Positions 23,761 through 36,679 of a DNA stretch of 64,000 nt are shown here, one piece after another. Each line of letters opens with the position of its first letter. Position 1 is the stretch's first letter. The DNA comes from Galerina marginata (Eukaryota > Basidiomycota > Agaricomycetes > Agaricales > Galerinaceae): contig JAECYW010000006.1 in the NCBI GenBank assembly GCA_023014335.1, forward strand, positions 3,286,001-3,350,000. Direction: 5' to 3'. The position numbers were made by a program, and so were the translations under genes. The notes under the pieces were generated by a model. That model made no database searches and had not been told where the DNA came from. It worked only from the letters and a program-made list of their open reading frames with translations.

Positions 23761-24975
23761 AGGACTGGGGTTATGCTAGGTTATATTGAACGAGGAGCGA
23801 GTTGTACCGCTCGATCAATGACTTTGCCAAACACTCTTTAGGTACGCGTGGCACAACTATCGCCGTCATGGAATATAGTAATAGACCGGCGTCGGGTTTG
23901 CTATGTACCATCTGTGGGAGCGGTATAGAGCAGTCAGTACATCCACGGCTAATTCTTCTCTTTGAATCGTAAGGGTTTGAAGATCGTAGTTCCGCGTTGA
24001 AACGGTGCTGGGGGGTGACGGAGGTCGGGGGATGACGAGGAGGTCGAAAGAAAGCTGGTATGAGTGCTGCCGCTGCTGCTGCGGGCATCCCACTCCGGCT
24101 GGCGAGTTGCTTCCGTTTTGACGATAGAACGACCGCCTCACTCCTGTACGTTGACGAACGCGAACGCCGCAGTTCACGAATACGATCGCGGATGGCCAGA
24201 ACGACGAGGAAGGCGCGGGGTACGGAAGGGGCACGATGACGAGCAGACGGAGGGCGAGTATGAGGGCTTGCGGTGCTCGTATTCGGGTGGTGAGTTCTCC
24301 CATTCCTCCTTCTCCATCCTCATGCCGCCGTCTCTCACCCTCGGCCCAGGTCTGTAAGCCCGTTCCGTTGCAAGCAGGCACCCGCACCCGCACCCGCACT
24401 CGCACCCGCACTCGAAGCGCAAGGAATCCATGGGCGAGCCCTCGTTGACCGTGCTTGGATTTCTCGTGTTCTTACTCGTGCTGGTTGATCTTGCTTCCGC
24501 GGCTGTTCGTTTGCTGGATCGAACAGTGCAGGCTCGTTGTCCGTGTCGCTCTGGGCATCACGAGCGGTCAAAACGATGGAGAACGGGCGAGGGGCGAGGG
24601 TGATGGAAGAAGGAGAGAGGAGAGAGGAACAGCGGGGTGCATCGGGACGGGTTGGTAAGTCCAATCCTTTTCGAGCCCCAAACTCCTCCCTTATCCGGTC
24701 CAAGGGTCCAAGCAGACGCGTGTTGGGGGTGGCTGTTTGCGTCGTATGCGAAGTGCGTCAGCATTGAAGAACGCCCTACCGCGTAAACTCCCCTCAAAGC
24801 TGGCGGCGAGACTACTTCTACATACCTTGGCATTCCTCCGAATCCGGATCCAGGAGGCTAATGTCCGTTCACCCACGTGCACGTGAGTGTTTGGACTTGA
24901 AGGTTGTAACAAATTCTGAAAAGCCGTCGTCTTTATTCGATTCTGTAAATTTCTGGGGCCTCATCGACATCAACC
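23761..24975. other. GC-rich non-coding stretch
   Basis: Overlapping arginine/serine-rich frames on both strands reflect composition rather than genes. It contains a short hexamer repeat at 24382-24414. Confidence 0.35.
24382..24414 (+). repeat. Hexanucleotide repeat CACCCG/CACTCG
   Basis: Five to six copies of CRCCCG or CACTCG in tandem. Confidence 0.7.
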
Positions 24976-24983
24976 ACCTTTCC

Positions 24984-25160
24984 GACGTGTTCTGGGCCAC
25001 CAGAACACGTCTTTAGACTCCTTTCAACTCACTGAAGCTATTTTCAACGTAATAGCGTTAAACACGTCGCGATTCTACATTCAATTTCGGATCCCTTTGG
25101 CGTGTTTTGGTTGCCCAAAGCACGCTGTATCTGTGATCCAATTGCCCAAAGTCCGTAGGA
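24984..25160. repeat. Cluster of three short hairpins left of the 25.4 kb gene
   Basis: There are three palindromes: CGTGTTCTGG with CCAGAACACG (about 24987-25010), GCGTGTTTTGG with CCAAAGCACGC (about 25099-25124), and CCAAAGTCC with GGACTTTGG (about 25146-25166). They resemble the hairpins at 32457-32780 on the other side of the gene pair. Confidence 0.6.
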
Positions 25161-25395
25161 CTTTGGCTATCGAGTTCCATAGTTCGATCTGGTTTTTCAA
25201 CGGTGTCTTTGCGAAACGCATTATTTTCGTTGTAAGTTTCAAAGAATTCACTCTAACTAACAATTTCTTACGATGTCCTTTTTCAGACGATCGTCTACGT
25301 CCACCTCTACTATCCCTCGCCACTAATCCGATTCTTATATGTAAGTCCCATATAATCTAGTATCATCTGTCTTATAACCTCATCTATTCCAAAGA

Positions 25396-28034
25396 ATGTC
25401 TGGGAATTTCTATACACCAAAGAGCCTCGATCATTCCTCGGGTCATGCCTTCCTCAGTGCCGCCGGCGACTTATTTTATTCGCCAAACTCCTCTCGCACA
25501 GTCGAGGTTCCGGTGGTCCCTGGAGTTTCCGAGGATTATCTCTTTCACCTCCCTAAACTTCGATTCGACACCTTTCTATCACCTCGATGGTGGACGAAAC
25601 CTTATCACTATCTCTCATTTGTACCTCTCCGACCCTCTTTCGATGGGGTGTTCGACTGTCTTCGGGATATCGTGGAACACATCGGTCATGTAGAAGATGA
25701 CCGATATGCGCTTGCAACCAGAAAAATCGATCAATGGCTGGAGCTTGAAGGTACCCTTATCATGGTCGCACACTTGTTGCATGTCGGATCTGGGTTACGA
25801 GCCCGAGCAGCACTCAATCCAATCCCGCCGTCTCTGCTTGGTTTTAGGAAGTCCTTTAAAAGCCATCGCGCTGCTCGTCTTCGTGCCGCAGCCTCTCGCG
25901 ACTGGTTCATAATGTGGATGACACTAATTTCAAGCAAAATTGCTGATATTGAAACTAGGACTGAAGCCAACAACTGTAAAGATTGGTTTAGCATTCTCGC
26001 CGAAGAGAAACTCCCCCAGGGGTGGTTGAGTTCCTTACAGTCCTCCGTTGTCTGTAATTTCTCCTCATTTTGTCCCCGTGTCGGTACCTTTTTGAATGTC
26101 CTTCATCCCCAGCCCGACCAACCGCCAGTGGAGTGGTTCTACTCTTGGAATATACCCATCTGGTATTACTGGGGCTTGGCCAATCCCAAGCTAGGGCATT
26201 TGCAACCGCCCGCACACATTTTGCAGGCTGCAACGACTTTCACCTTGAAGGCGCCATCCTCCTTATCCCTAACCGACCTTCCCACATTGCATTCGTCAAC
26301 TCTTGGTTCGTCACCACCCAGTCCGTACCGAGAAGACTCTCCTCAAGATTTTACTCGAGATTATGAGAAAGCAAAAAGTGCCTACCTTGCGTCGAAGCCT
26401 TGGGAGGCTTTCTTCACAGCCCGCGAGCAACACAATGCACAACTTTTGGTTGACGAAACTCCACAAAAGCGTCAGACTCGTCTCTGTCATGAGATGAACC
26501 CTCCGACAACTTCAGCCGATGTCTTTACTTGGGAATGGAGCGAAGGATGGACAACGGAGCTTGTTCGTCGGCGTGTCGCGAAGAATGAGCGCGGATATAT
26601 TCTGTCATCTTACACGGGTGCGCAGAGGATCTATGATTCCTTCAGCAATGTCTGGGATGTTTGTCAATATTTTGAGGATGCCGATTACGAAGAAACCAGC
26701 TTTTACGACGACGACGACGACGACGAAGACCAATACAGCCTCAAACCCCACATTGACCCCGGTACTGCTCAAAAGGAGTGCCAGGCGTATATCGATGAGC
26801 AGGTTTCTCACAATTTAACCTCTCCTTCTTATGCAACGGATGGCAGTCCTTCTAGTCTGGCCTCAGAAGTCAATCTGGCCCTTCCTGTCGGCGAGCTTGA
26901 TGTCTACCAGCACATGGTCTATAGATTCGGTTTTGTCGGACCTCTTCCAGTTCCTCTCGATGACCCAGCCACAATCAAACTTAAGGATTGGGATGAATGC
27001 TTGAAGTCGGTTGGCCTCCGCGCTGGTGACTGCAATCCTCCTGTTCCTGGTCTTACCAGTTCTATCATATCTTTTATCCGCCGGTTGCAAGGGACCGGAC
27101 CAATAATGCCTGAATTCGATCTTTTGCCAGGCAATCATTATTATTTGACGCCCGGCCAAGTTCGTGGGTTCTCAAAAATCAGCGATAATCTCTTCCTCTT
27201 GGACAATGCCTTGACAGATGAAAGATCGGCCTGGCATATTGCGGTGACAACATCGGCTAATGCCCTCTATGTTTTGAGGAATATCTCAAGTTGCAAAGAG
27301 CCTCCGCCTGCTGTGATACTAGCTCAACTGCTTGCTGACGAAGGAATTCCTTTCTACACACTTTTGAAACTTGATGCCCTCCCCTCAACTATTTCCTTCA
27401 ATGCAATTGAAACCAAAATTCCTCGACGTGTTGCTGAGCATAAATTTGGACCTGCGGATTATGCATCATATATTGCACACCGAGGACGTTTATTAGCCAC
27501 TCCTCGTGGTCGCGCGGCTCTCCTGCATGGTGGAATTGTTGGTCGGCTTGCTCGGGAGCATATGGGGGTCGAGTCTGCTGGCTTTGGGCCTTCTTCGGCG
27601 GTCACTGTCCATCGTCTTGGGTACTCATTTACAGCAACCTCTGGTATTACTTACTGGGATGATGCATTAACCGAACAAGAGCTTGAAGTGATTTGTGGTC
27701 TGCATTACTGTTTTACAGGTATGGCTAGTCTGTAAGGAATATAACTCTCACTGATTTGTTTACTTTTCTGCTAGGGAATGGTGATCAAATTGCAATGCTA
27801 TCATGGTGGCCACTGCCTGCACAATGGAGCAACAAAAATAATTCATATAATTGGGGCCATTGGACAGAAATCGACGAGACCTGGTATCAAAATCGCCTCA
27901 AAAACATCCAGGACAGCGATCAAAAGGCTGGTGTTCCTCTGAACCCAACTGAATGGCGGTCCAAACTGAAAGCTTCAGCTGTCTGGAGGAAGGTCTCTAA
28001 GTGCATTCATGAACAATCCGACGCCCGATTTTGA
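25396..28034 (+). CDS. Large hypothetical protein, Agaricomycete-specific family
   Basis: ATG at 25396. Exon 1 runs to 27718, with a 56-bp intron (27719-27774) and exon 2 at 27775-28034. The join keeps frame (FTGNGDQIAML), giving about 860 residues. Readable blocks are WFYSWNIPIWYYWGLANPKL, KPWEAFFTAREQHNAQLL, YDSFSNVWDVCQYF, an acidic DDDDDDED run near residue 440, and DLLPGNHYYLTPGQVRGFSK. These are followed by KFGPADYASYIAHRGRLLA, TPRGRAALLHGGIVGRLA and a C-terminal HWTEIDETWYQNRLKNI. I recognise the layout as a family repeatedly annotated as hypothetical in mushroom genomes. I know of no assigned function, signal peptide or enzymatic motif. The frame is intact, unlike most transposon remnants nearby. 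It lies tail to tail, about 480 bp from an intact transposase, so it may be a transposon passenger gene. Confidence 0.8.
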
Positions 28035-28515
28035 ACTGTGAATTGTCCATTTTGCTGCCGTCGCTTTGGCATTGCTTGTGCTTGTTCTATTTTTTTATTT
28101 ACCACCTGTCTATGATGGCTATATATGTAGTACCTCAGGCTGGACTAGTACTAGTATCACTGATTTTCAATAAGATTTCTGTTGCATAAGATGGCATTAA
28201 GTTGTGGAATAAAGATGGGCAAGCTGGCATTGGACCTGGCTTTTGGGAGGGAGCTCATCTTTATTTACTGAAGAAAGCTCGAAAAAGTGTGGGATGTTCC
28301 AGAAAAGTTAGGTCCGAGATAGGTCAGGTGGAAACAAAGAAAGATGGTGCAAAAAAGTCATGATGTTTCATCTTTCTCTCAAAAAACAATTTTACCTGGA
28401 ATGCAGTGACAGCATCATCCCAATTAGCTCCAGTGGCAGGTTTGGTTGTGTAGTATTCTTACATGTATTTGAATAGACAGGGAGCACCTTAATCCTTCAT
28501 TCAATGCTACTGTTA

Positions 28516-31500
28516 CTAAATGTCCATAGGGTCATCATCTACATAAACATTCTCAAATTCAAACCCAGTAAAATGATCAACAAGAGAGGCCACCTAGTAG
28601 TAAAATGATTAGCAAAAGTGTACAGTTAGGTGTATAAAACATACCCTAGAGAGAGATATAACAGAAATCACTGGGTGGCCTTGTAGTGGGAGGTCTTTAT
28701 ATTTAAAAGCAAGGGAGGCAAAGTGACAGTCAATGTCCTGGATACTAAATATTTCAAGATCTCCAAGTTCTGAGTCCCAGAGTGACATTTCAAGCAATGG
28801 ATAGTGCAGGCTGATAGGTTTTGGCAGTTTTTTGTAGCAGCGAACTGCTATCAGAGTCTGGACACTGTCACTGTCACTGTTGAGGATTGGTATCTTGAAA
28901 ATGGATTGAATCAAAGCTGGGAAACTGGGTGATGTTGTACTTTTAATCAAGATGCAGGAGTTTCCAAAATGTGCCATAGAAGTGGAATATTGCAATCCCT
29001 GGACAATGACATAGGTCAGGAATTGAGCTTTCTCACCTTTGATAGGTGGTATATAATGTTGAAGCACCTCCCGGAGCTCGTGAGGTAATTTGGAAGCTTG
29101 ACGGGGGTTCCACATCCACTGAGGCCCAATCTCTTTGTCACTAAACAGAGATGTGAAGTTTGCAATGTCGGAGGTAAGGGTATTGCGGATACGGGGATCA
29201 ACAAGCTGACTGAAAATAGCCTGGGAATTGATGATAGTCTGGGGGCATTGGTTTGGCTTGTAGACAATAGCCCGCAAATTTGCAGAGCGGGTAAAGCTTT
29301 CTGCAATTGTCTTTTCCAACTGACCTGAGATAACAATGGTAAAAACACTGTGACAAAAACAAGTTTCAATTGACTACAACTCACCAACTTTGAAGTTAGT
29401 TGGAATGCGTTCCAACATACCAATAATCCTCTCAAAAGGAAATGTCCACCATGAGTGTACTGGGCCAAATAGTAGGAGGTAGTCATAAAGGTGTAATGAC
29501 ATGTGATGGTTGGGCAAAAATCTGTACTGAGGAAAGACCTTCTTCACACCCTCCATATATGCTTTTATGTGTTGCAGGTATGCAGTTGCAATGGCAGAGG
29601 ATGTAGTCCGGGATGAAGCAAGAACAACAGCTGAAGTGAGGTTGATTGTAATTTCTAATATCTCCCTGCACTTTTGTGACCGAGAAGAATTATCTGATCC
29701 ATGCAAACCCCAGAGCTTTAGAAGTGAAAGAGGGAGATGAGTAATGCCAAGTGTCCGCCATTGGTCTGCTTTAAGTTTTCCATGTGATGAACTTCCAAAA
29801 GTTGATGGAACTGGAGAAACCCAGGTTGGTGTTGATATTTCTGATAAATCAGACCATATCTGTCTAAGCTCATCCTCTGTCAAAACTTGTCCAAGCCTGG
29901 TGGATGTATCTGCACCTGCATCCCGCTGCTCCATCTGATTGAAACGCTGTCATTATACAAGTGTCAATTTAGTGAATTCTTAAACTTGTTAGATTTGCTA
30001 ACCCATAATAATAACTTTTCCATGCAGGTTTTTTTTGATTGAACTGCCCTTCCATCTTCATTGATGAAAGTTACATCTTCATCAACTTCCAGCTCAGAAC
30101 AAGCAAAGGCCAGTGCTCTGTTATGCATTCGAAGAAGCTTCTTTGCTATTTTCTCAGATGATGCTTGAATTTCCTCATTCAAAGGACCTTCAAGGAGTGT
30201 TTGAAGCTGCTTTAAGGTCTTCCGTTCATTATCAGTGAAGTCAGCAGGGGCATCAGAGATCACAACTGAAATAACTGCATTCTCATTTGTCTTGGGGCGG
30301 CCAACACCAATAATGTTCCGAAAATGCTCTTTGATGAGGCCAAGAAAGAGGTTGTGCATAGCATCAACAACAACACATTTGACTAAGTCAAAATATGGCA
30401 ATCGGGATAGCTCTGAGTACCGAACACCTGTGGAATCAAAGATTTCTTGCTGAGTCTTCTCATCTGGGGCATCAAAAAAGGCTTGAGATGATTTGCGGCA
30501 TTCAAAATTACTCCTCTTGCGCCATAAATCATAATCTGTGCTGCCATAGCCTTCTTTCTCTCTTGTACAATGGCATGCAGAACAGAAATGCTGGTGCTTG
30601 AAGGAAGCAAAGCCTGCTGCTTTCCGAGCTCCAGGAAGATCACAGACAAGAGCAATAAGGGCACATTGAATAAGGCAGCCAGAAGGATAAAGATGAGTAT
30701 GTGAAAACCACACCCCTGTCCAGAATTCAAGAAAGTCATCAATAAGAAGAGTAAGGTAGTGATTTAATGCATTCAGTGGAGGTTCTTTAGGACCAGGGAT
30801 TATTCCAGCCAAAAACATGTTCTCTGGTTTGTAGCGTTCGTCAGGGGGTAGGTTTAGACAGGCCAGTGAAATGATTCCAATAGATGCCTTTTTTCCTGCT
30901 TGCTTATTTGTGTAGGGGTTGAAAAAATCTATACAGAGAGTAAAGGCAAATCTCCCTTCACCATCAGTGGCTTCACTAAATAACTTCCCATCAGAGCCTT
31001 TGAAATTGCGAAGATATTCCCCATCAACAATATCATGCATTTCTTGTGTGTTGCTTTTACGCTTCCAGCTGCATTGTGCTTTCTCCTCAAACCCAGGCCT
31101 TGAGGTCATCCTGGCCAGCCAGTCCTTGTAGCTAAAAGAGACAAAGGTCTTAATAGGAACATGAATTTCAACATCCTTCACAATTCGGGACCGGGTAAGG
31201 GTAGTACCACAAGCTGGGCCTCTTTTGAATCTTCTGTAATTGCAGTACTTGGGATACTCAGCTATTGGGCAACCTTCAAGGAACTTGGGTTCATAATTGC
31301 GATGACAGTTTGGGTCTGGGCAGACTGCAAGAATTGTTGACTTTCCATCAAGTTTGAACTGTCTGGTAGCTGAGTCAGGATCAACAGGAAGATCATGGAG
31401 GAGCTTCTGAGTTTGTGGCGATATTTCTGATTGGGAACCCAAAATAGCAAGTTTAACGATATAACCCATCATTTGAAGAACAAATTGGCAAGTAGAACGG

Positions 31501-32337
31501 GTAGACTTGGAGACAATTTGTAATGTTGCAATGGTAAAAATCATAGCCTGGATTACAGGGTTTACACCCTGCATGATTGGGCGATGATGATGACCTGATG
31601 GGAATCAGTGACATGAGGAAAGAAAAGTTGAGGTAATTGTTACCTGTCTCATATACCATTGTGTTGGATCGAGCTGTTGATGTCTGGTTTATAATATCAT
31701 CGCGAACAGATATCCACAATTTTCGAGCAACCTGGATTTCTTCAAGGAAAAAGTCAATCTGTTCCATGATAGATTCTCGGGCAGCCTGTACTTCATAAGA
31801 ACGAGCATTGACACTCTGTAAACTAGATCGAAGGTCCCTCGCTGATTGCAATGTCAGTTCTAAAGGAAATGGCTGGGTGGAGCGGGTAGGGGTGCCCATG
31901 GACTTCAAGTCAGTGGTTTGCAAGATATCTCCAAATGCTTTCTCAATCTCCTTCAAGCGGTTAAATGACTCCTGGATAGGGGATCGAAGGGGCTTGCGGT
32001 GTGCATGTGCCGAAGGGGCAGGTTCTGGAGGGGGTGTTTCTGAATTTACTTCACGCAGGTGGGCATTCAGAACGTTGATATCAGATTGTTGGGCTGGATT
32101 CATGGACCAAAGCCGGCCACCAGAGTTCATCATAGGGCCTGAGGCTTTGTCTGCGAGCGACATTGATGCCACAAACTGCTCCACTAGGCGGTCAGATCTT
32201 TGGAGTTCTTCCATGCGCATAGCTTGGGCTATGTGTTGGCGGTCAGCAATTACATGTTTATTGTATGCCCTTTGCTCAAGCTCCTTCCCGGTAGGGCTGC
32301 TACCACACTGATAGACAGTGCAACGGCAGGTAGGCAT
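28516..32337 (-). CDS. CACTA/EnSpm (Tnp2-type) transposase, apparently intact
   Basis: Five exons join without a stop: 32337-31644, 31594-30003, 29946-29385, 29324-28645 and 28593-28516. They give about 1,201 residues. The start MPTCRCTVYQCG is preferred over the in-frame upstream ATG at 32409 because the small cysteine motif is typical of the family start. A central cysteine/histidine block (HQHFCSACHCTREKEG) is followed by VVDAMHNLFLGLIKEHF, the D-x-M-H block of Tnp2-like DDE transposases. The DUF4218-like block is GPVHSWWTFPFERIIGMLE. A C-terminal acidic tail ends VYVDDDPMDI. Such enzymes cut and paste CACTA elements in the nucleus. The open frame, with consistent splice sites, suggests a recent insertion. 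Exact terminal inverted repeats were not resolved. Confidence 0.85.
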
Positions 32338-32439
32338 TGTTACAGTATGCGAAATCTCTGAGATGCGACAGTGACGGGAAGGTCGAATAGTACCAGGAAA
32401 GTTGAGCAACCAATCTCCGAGTCAGTGTATCAATATAGA

Positions 32440-32790
32440 CGATCTAGTGAGGCAGCGTGTCCTGGACACCCAGGACACTCTAAGGAAGGTCGTGCTTGAG
32501 ATGAAGTGCTGGAAAAGGGCAGAGTGTCCTGGAAACCCGGGACACTCGAGAGGAGATTGAAAGAGTCTGACTCGGGGGTCGGAAGAGATGCTAAAGCGGT
32601 TATCGATTATCATCGGGCGCGACTATTTGCTTAGGGGCTCTAAGCCAAACAAACACACTCAGATGAACTTCGCATTTGCTCAACTCACTACCTCTGTCGC
32701 CAAAGCATGTTCTAGGTGCCCAAAACATGCTTCTCAGTTGAACGACCACTTTCCTTTTGGTAGTGATCTGGGTGCCCAGATTATGCTACC
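32440..32790 (+). repeat. Dispersed repeat and hairpin cluster right of the transposase
   Basis: This is the third copy of the repeat seen at 10790-11420 (GATCTAGTGAGGCAGCG onward). Palindromes include GTGTCCTGG with CCAGGACAC (about 32457-32478), AGTGTCC with GGGACACT (about 32525-32548), GCATGTTCTAGG with CCAAAACATGC (about 32706-32731), and ATCTGGG with CCCAGAT (about 32767-32782). No coding capacity is seen. Confidence 0.65.
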
Positions 32791-33436
32791 TCACTCTAAC
32801 TTGACAAGATTTTTAGTTGTGATTGTCTCACAGTTCGCGGCTCGCCCAGCGACCCCGCTCGATTCACAAACCTCGCCTCGGGACCACTCTCGAGGCAGGT
32901 CCTTCCCCTGGCATCCCTCCATTTGACCACCTTCGTGATTGACTACTTTGAAAATATTGATGAAGTTGACGCACCTTGGGACGCGGGGTGCCAGATCTAT
33001 AATCAAAGTGCTCAGCGAGGCGTTATCTGGAAGACAGTTCATCATGTCCCGTACCATCCTCGCGCGCTATGTATCGTTCATAGTGTATAACATCAGGAGG
33101 GGGTGCAGGAAACGCACTCACCGAACCCATATGGTGGCCTGTCTGCCTTTGCTCACCTTCCTCGTCATCGCCCCCCGGCCCCGCCTCCTCTCTAGCCGTA
33201 TTCGGCGTCAACAAGCCATTTCGCGGCCTGTTCTCCTGCTGCAAATGGGATTGGGGCGAGATCTGTTTCTTTCCCTTTTCTGGTTACATTTGTGTTCATT
33301 CTACTTCATAGCTAGCTTAAACACATACTTGTATCTCCCTTTAGTTGTTTGTCAAATGAACGACTGAACCGTGTTCTAAATGCTCAAGTATATAAGGTCA
33401 TAATAGATTAGATCCCTTCACGAGTAAGCCTAATAA
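32791..33436. other. Non-coding stretch
   Basis: Only short frames occur on both strands. No gene can be supported. Confidence 0.35.
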
Positions 33437-33439
33437 ATA

Positions 33440-34160
33440 TCAGTCCTCGTCCTCGTCACCTTCCTCGTCAATCCCTTCGCAGTCATAGTTGCCATCTTCG
33501 TCGTCGTCGTCGTCGTCGTCTGGAGCTCCGTCCTCTTCGTTGTTTTCAGTTACTTCCAGCTCTCTTTCATTCATAACAACATCCTGTGGTCTATCAGGCC
33601 TTGTATCACTACCGATATCATCTTCCTTGTCTTCTTCCACGTCCATTTCGTCAGAGTTGTGATCGAGAGGATTTATGGATAACATTTGCGGGGTCAACGA
33701 AACTGAAGGCAAAGTCGTCTGGGGATTCAACAAACTAGCCGATTTTAGGCAGGCGCGCTCTGCGAAATCCTGAGTGATAGCTTGGTTCGTTGCCAAACTA
33801 GCGAACCCAAAGGAAATCCATGCGTCTGGCAGTCCTGCCACCTGGAATTGCCGGGTTCTCGGCCCAAACATTGGCATGGTAAACTCCAATAACCCTCGCA
33901 TACCAGTAAGATTCAGCACCTTCTTCAGCAATGGGAGATCGGAGCATGATATTCGGGTGCGCACAAGGGTTTACTGTATCACACTGTTGCTGTAAGTCGT
34001 GGCTCGTGTAGTAGAACCGGCAGGTCTGGACAGAGTAGATCTTGCTCCCTATAAAGCGGATTGAGTTTCGATCCAAGTCTGTAAAATCTTCGTGCACATC
34101 GCCATCGAATTCACGGCCCATGAGCCATCCCAATAAATGGTCTTGAAGCTTCGGCAAAAA
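33440..34160 (-). pseudogene. C-terminal remnant of a Plavaka-like transposon protein
   Basis: On the minus strand, PKLQDHLLGWLMGREFDGD, HEDFTDLDRNSIRFIGSKIY, YYTSHDLQQQCDTVNP, ESYWYARVIGVYHANVW and RRMDFLWVR follow one another. I recognise this as the conserved C-terminal region of a transposon-encoded family common in Agaricomycetes. The frame then breaks, and a second frame ends in an acidic tail (a seven-aspartate run near 33510) stopping at 33440. The upstream catalytic part is absent, so this is a fragment. Confidence 0.6.
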
Positions 34161-34205
34161 TTTCTTAAAATGCCACAGGGTCTATCAGTCGAGAATTTAG
34201 AAAGG

Positions 34206-35040
34206 TCAAGTCTGGTTAAGGTACATGGTAAGTAGGGTCATCCCTGTTCTCGCGAATGGTGCCGAATATATGTCCGCCAGTGGTCCGAAGCTGGAGAGGA
34301 ATTTGGAGAGGACAAAGTCGCCGAGGATCAAGGTGAGTCGGAGACGCCGCACGCGAGGACAAATTAGTAGGTTCACTGAGCCGAGAGGGGGACTTAGCAT
34401 CAGTGTGATCTTGAAATACGGTGTGCGCGGACGAATCGTTGCGTATCGGTCGGTAGCAAGGGCAGCCACGCGAGTGAAGAGTCGCTGAGAATAAGATTTA
34501 CGGGGAAAAGTAATGTCGGTGGTTCGCGGCACTGACTGGACAAGGGGATTGCTGACGTCGATCAAGGGAGTTGGTGGTAGTTTGGCGGCAAGAAATGCGA
34601 CATTGCATAAATGAGACAATTGTGTGCAATCTCGGTCACTCAGGAGAGAGATAACCTTTGGAATGACAGGCATGATGGGCTCTTGGTATTCAGCTAAGAG
34701 AATCATGAGCTATAATTCAAATCAGAAAATCGGAGAACATACCGTGCTCCGATAGTCTCGCCAATAACTCGGCAGCCGATTGACGAACATCCCTGTCCGT
34801 GTTGTTCAGGAGAGTGACAATCTCAAAAATGACAAGCCCAACTGGCTGTCGGAACTCCACTGTTGTGCTTATTAGCAACGCCCATGCCAAAAAACCACTG
34901 GGTAGTTTACCACGCTCCGACAGAATTGCTAAGGAATCTGCACCAGCTTGACGAACATCGTCGGCGGCGCTGCTGAGAAAGGCGACGATCTGGGGAATGG
35001 CGCTTCGAAAAGGCCCTTGAAGTTCGGCTACAGCTGCAAA
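34206..35040 (-). CDS. HEAT/ARM-repeat protein, minus-strand array
   Basis: At least three repeat exons are separated by introns. They are AELQGPFRSAIPQIVAFLSS ending AILSERG (35031-34911), VEFRQPVGLVIFEIVTLLNN ending ARLSEHG (34862-34741), and AEYQEPIMPVIPKVISLLSD (about 34695-34640). The start-to-start spacing is 167-169 bp. After the third repeat the frame stays open to 34206 with a non-repeat tail (RVAALATDRYATIRPRTPYF). The 5' end is unclear; coding-like sequence (SQLAYQFALLREGV) extends to about 35400. Paired-helix HEAT repeats normally make protein-binding solenoids. The partner is unknown. It is probably a member of a multiplied family, because two other loci in this window carry the same repeat. 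It could be a decaying copy. Confidence 0.5.
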
Positions 35041-35659
35041 GTTTCTCAGCGACGTATTTAGTCTTAAATAGGAGGTACTTACCTTGCTCTGAAAACTTCT
35101 CGATATAAGCCGGAGTGCAGCAGATGCACCTAGTTTCTCTGCCCTGGGAAGAGAACAGCCAGGAGGTCCAGGGCAGCTGTATAGAATGTCCTTAACTGTC
35201 ACCTCAGGAGTAGTTGGGGCTCCCACTAAGCCAATACTGCCTCCCTGGCTGCCAGATCTGACCCCAGGCTTTGTAGGCAAGGAGATAAAGGGGTAGCATT
35301 TCGTGGTTGGCAAGAATGACCCCTTCCCGCAGCAGGGCAAACTGGTAGGCTAGCTGGGAGTTTTGCAGGTCTGCAGCTGCAGCTGCTATAAGAGGCGCTG
35401 GATGAGATTTTTCCGCTGCAAAAAAAAAGATCTCTGCAACAAACGGGTCTCACTGCTCATAGTAAAAGGCAGGTTAACTTACATCGAGAAAAAGAGAGAA
35501 GTCATTGATAAGCTTCCACTCTTTGGCAGGCAGCTGGAAGCAGGCGAGATGAACCTCCTACTCAACCGCGTCGCCTTCGAGATCGTCTTGCCTAAGATAT
35601 AAGTTTCCGGGATGGGAATTGCAGTACTAACCCTGAACGCGAGAATGTGAGCAAAACGG

Positions 35660-36320
35660 CGGACCCGGTATTACTAGCCTCCAAAGCCGGGAATCACGCT
35701 GGTCAATTCTTCAACAAGTACGGCGCTGTTTGGTTGTTGGCCGTAAGTGTCAAGATCTAGAGGGGGTAAACGGTTGGTCGCACCGGCAATATTGCAGCAC
35801 TATGTGCTTTATCTTCGATGCCGTATTCTCGTAAACATCCAGCTACTCGGGCAGCGAGATAAATGCCTGTGCGGGCCTTCGTCGCCCTGGAAGTAAATGA
35901 GAGATAAGATCACAAAGACTCGAAAGTACTGAAGAAGGCCTTTGACTTACTTGATGAAATCAAATATCGTTCCTGAAAGAAGCGGGGTAAGTTTTCGCTT
36001 ATGAAACATACTGAAGTCATCCTCTAGGCAGCGCCGCGAACTCCTTGCGGGAGATGCAGAAAATCTCCTTGACATCTCAGGAAACACTGCGCCGTTTTGG
36101 GGTGACGCAATGCGGATTGAGGCCGTTGAATATCTCGAGGAGAGGCGTATCGTCGACAATCGAGAAAGGCCGGTGGCAGGAGGAAACCCGAGGCGCGATA
36201 TTGACGCGGCGGCACTCTGCAGGGTATTGGGAGGGAACCTGAAGCACAGATAGCGAGAGCGCGGGTTTGGCTTGAATCGGCGGCGAGCAGGCCTTCGACC
36301 GCTGGTTTTGGCCCAAGCGA
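35660..36320 (-). pseudogene. hAT-family transposase remnant between HEAT arrays
   Basis: Minus-strand fragments follow hAT order. HRPFSIVDDTPLLEIFNGLN is followed by SRDVKEIFCISRKEFAALP in a shifted frame, then MFHKRKLTPLLSGTIFDFIK. After an intron ending CTTCCAG near 35890 comes ATKARTGIYLAARVAGCLRE, then VLVEELTSVIPGFGG. Multiple frame changes and stops show it is dead. It separates the minus-strand and plus-strand HEAT arrays. Confidence 0.6.
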
Positions 36321-36679
36321 GCGAGCGCTTGAGCATAAGCATGGCTGGCGGGACGAGTGCGTCGAGTATCACTATGCTCCAGGCGGCCTTGCTTTCAATA
36401 ATGCCGTTAGAAGCTGGTAATGAAAATCGGCGCAAAGACCGACGCAACCTTAGAATCCCTGCAGAAGCCGTTAACACTTCTGCCGCTGTGCCAGGTGTAC
36501 TAAATGAGATTGGCGATATTCTGGTGTAAGGGAGATGGGTCACTTATTCCATGTCCCATTTACGGAAGCTTTCGTCGTTGGGGTGCTCGGTGGAACCAGC
36601 AGCGGGCAAAAGAGGTCTTTGGCGGTACTGATGAAGTTAAGCTTTGCGTGGGTACTTCGATCATCAGCCCAAAATAGCG

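Noticed and set aside
32447..32451. TAGTG as a CACTA terminal motif right of the transposase
   Set aside because: No matching CACTA with shared inverted sequence was found on the left side, so a true terminus is not supported.
35947..36543. 198-residue minus-strand ORF
   Set aside because: Only its last ~20 residues match the hAT frame. The rest is an out-of-frame reading of the broken transposase and flanking DNA.
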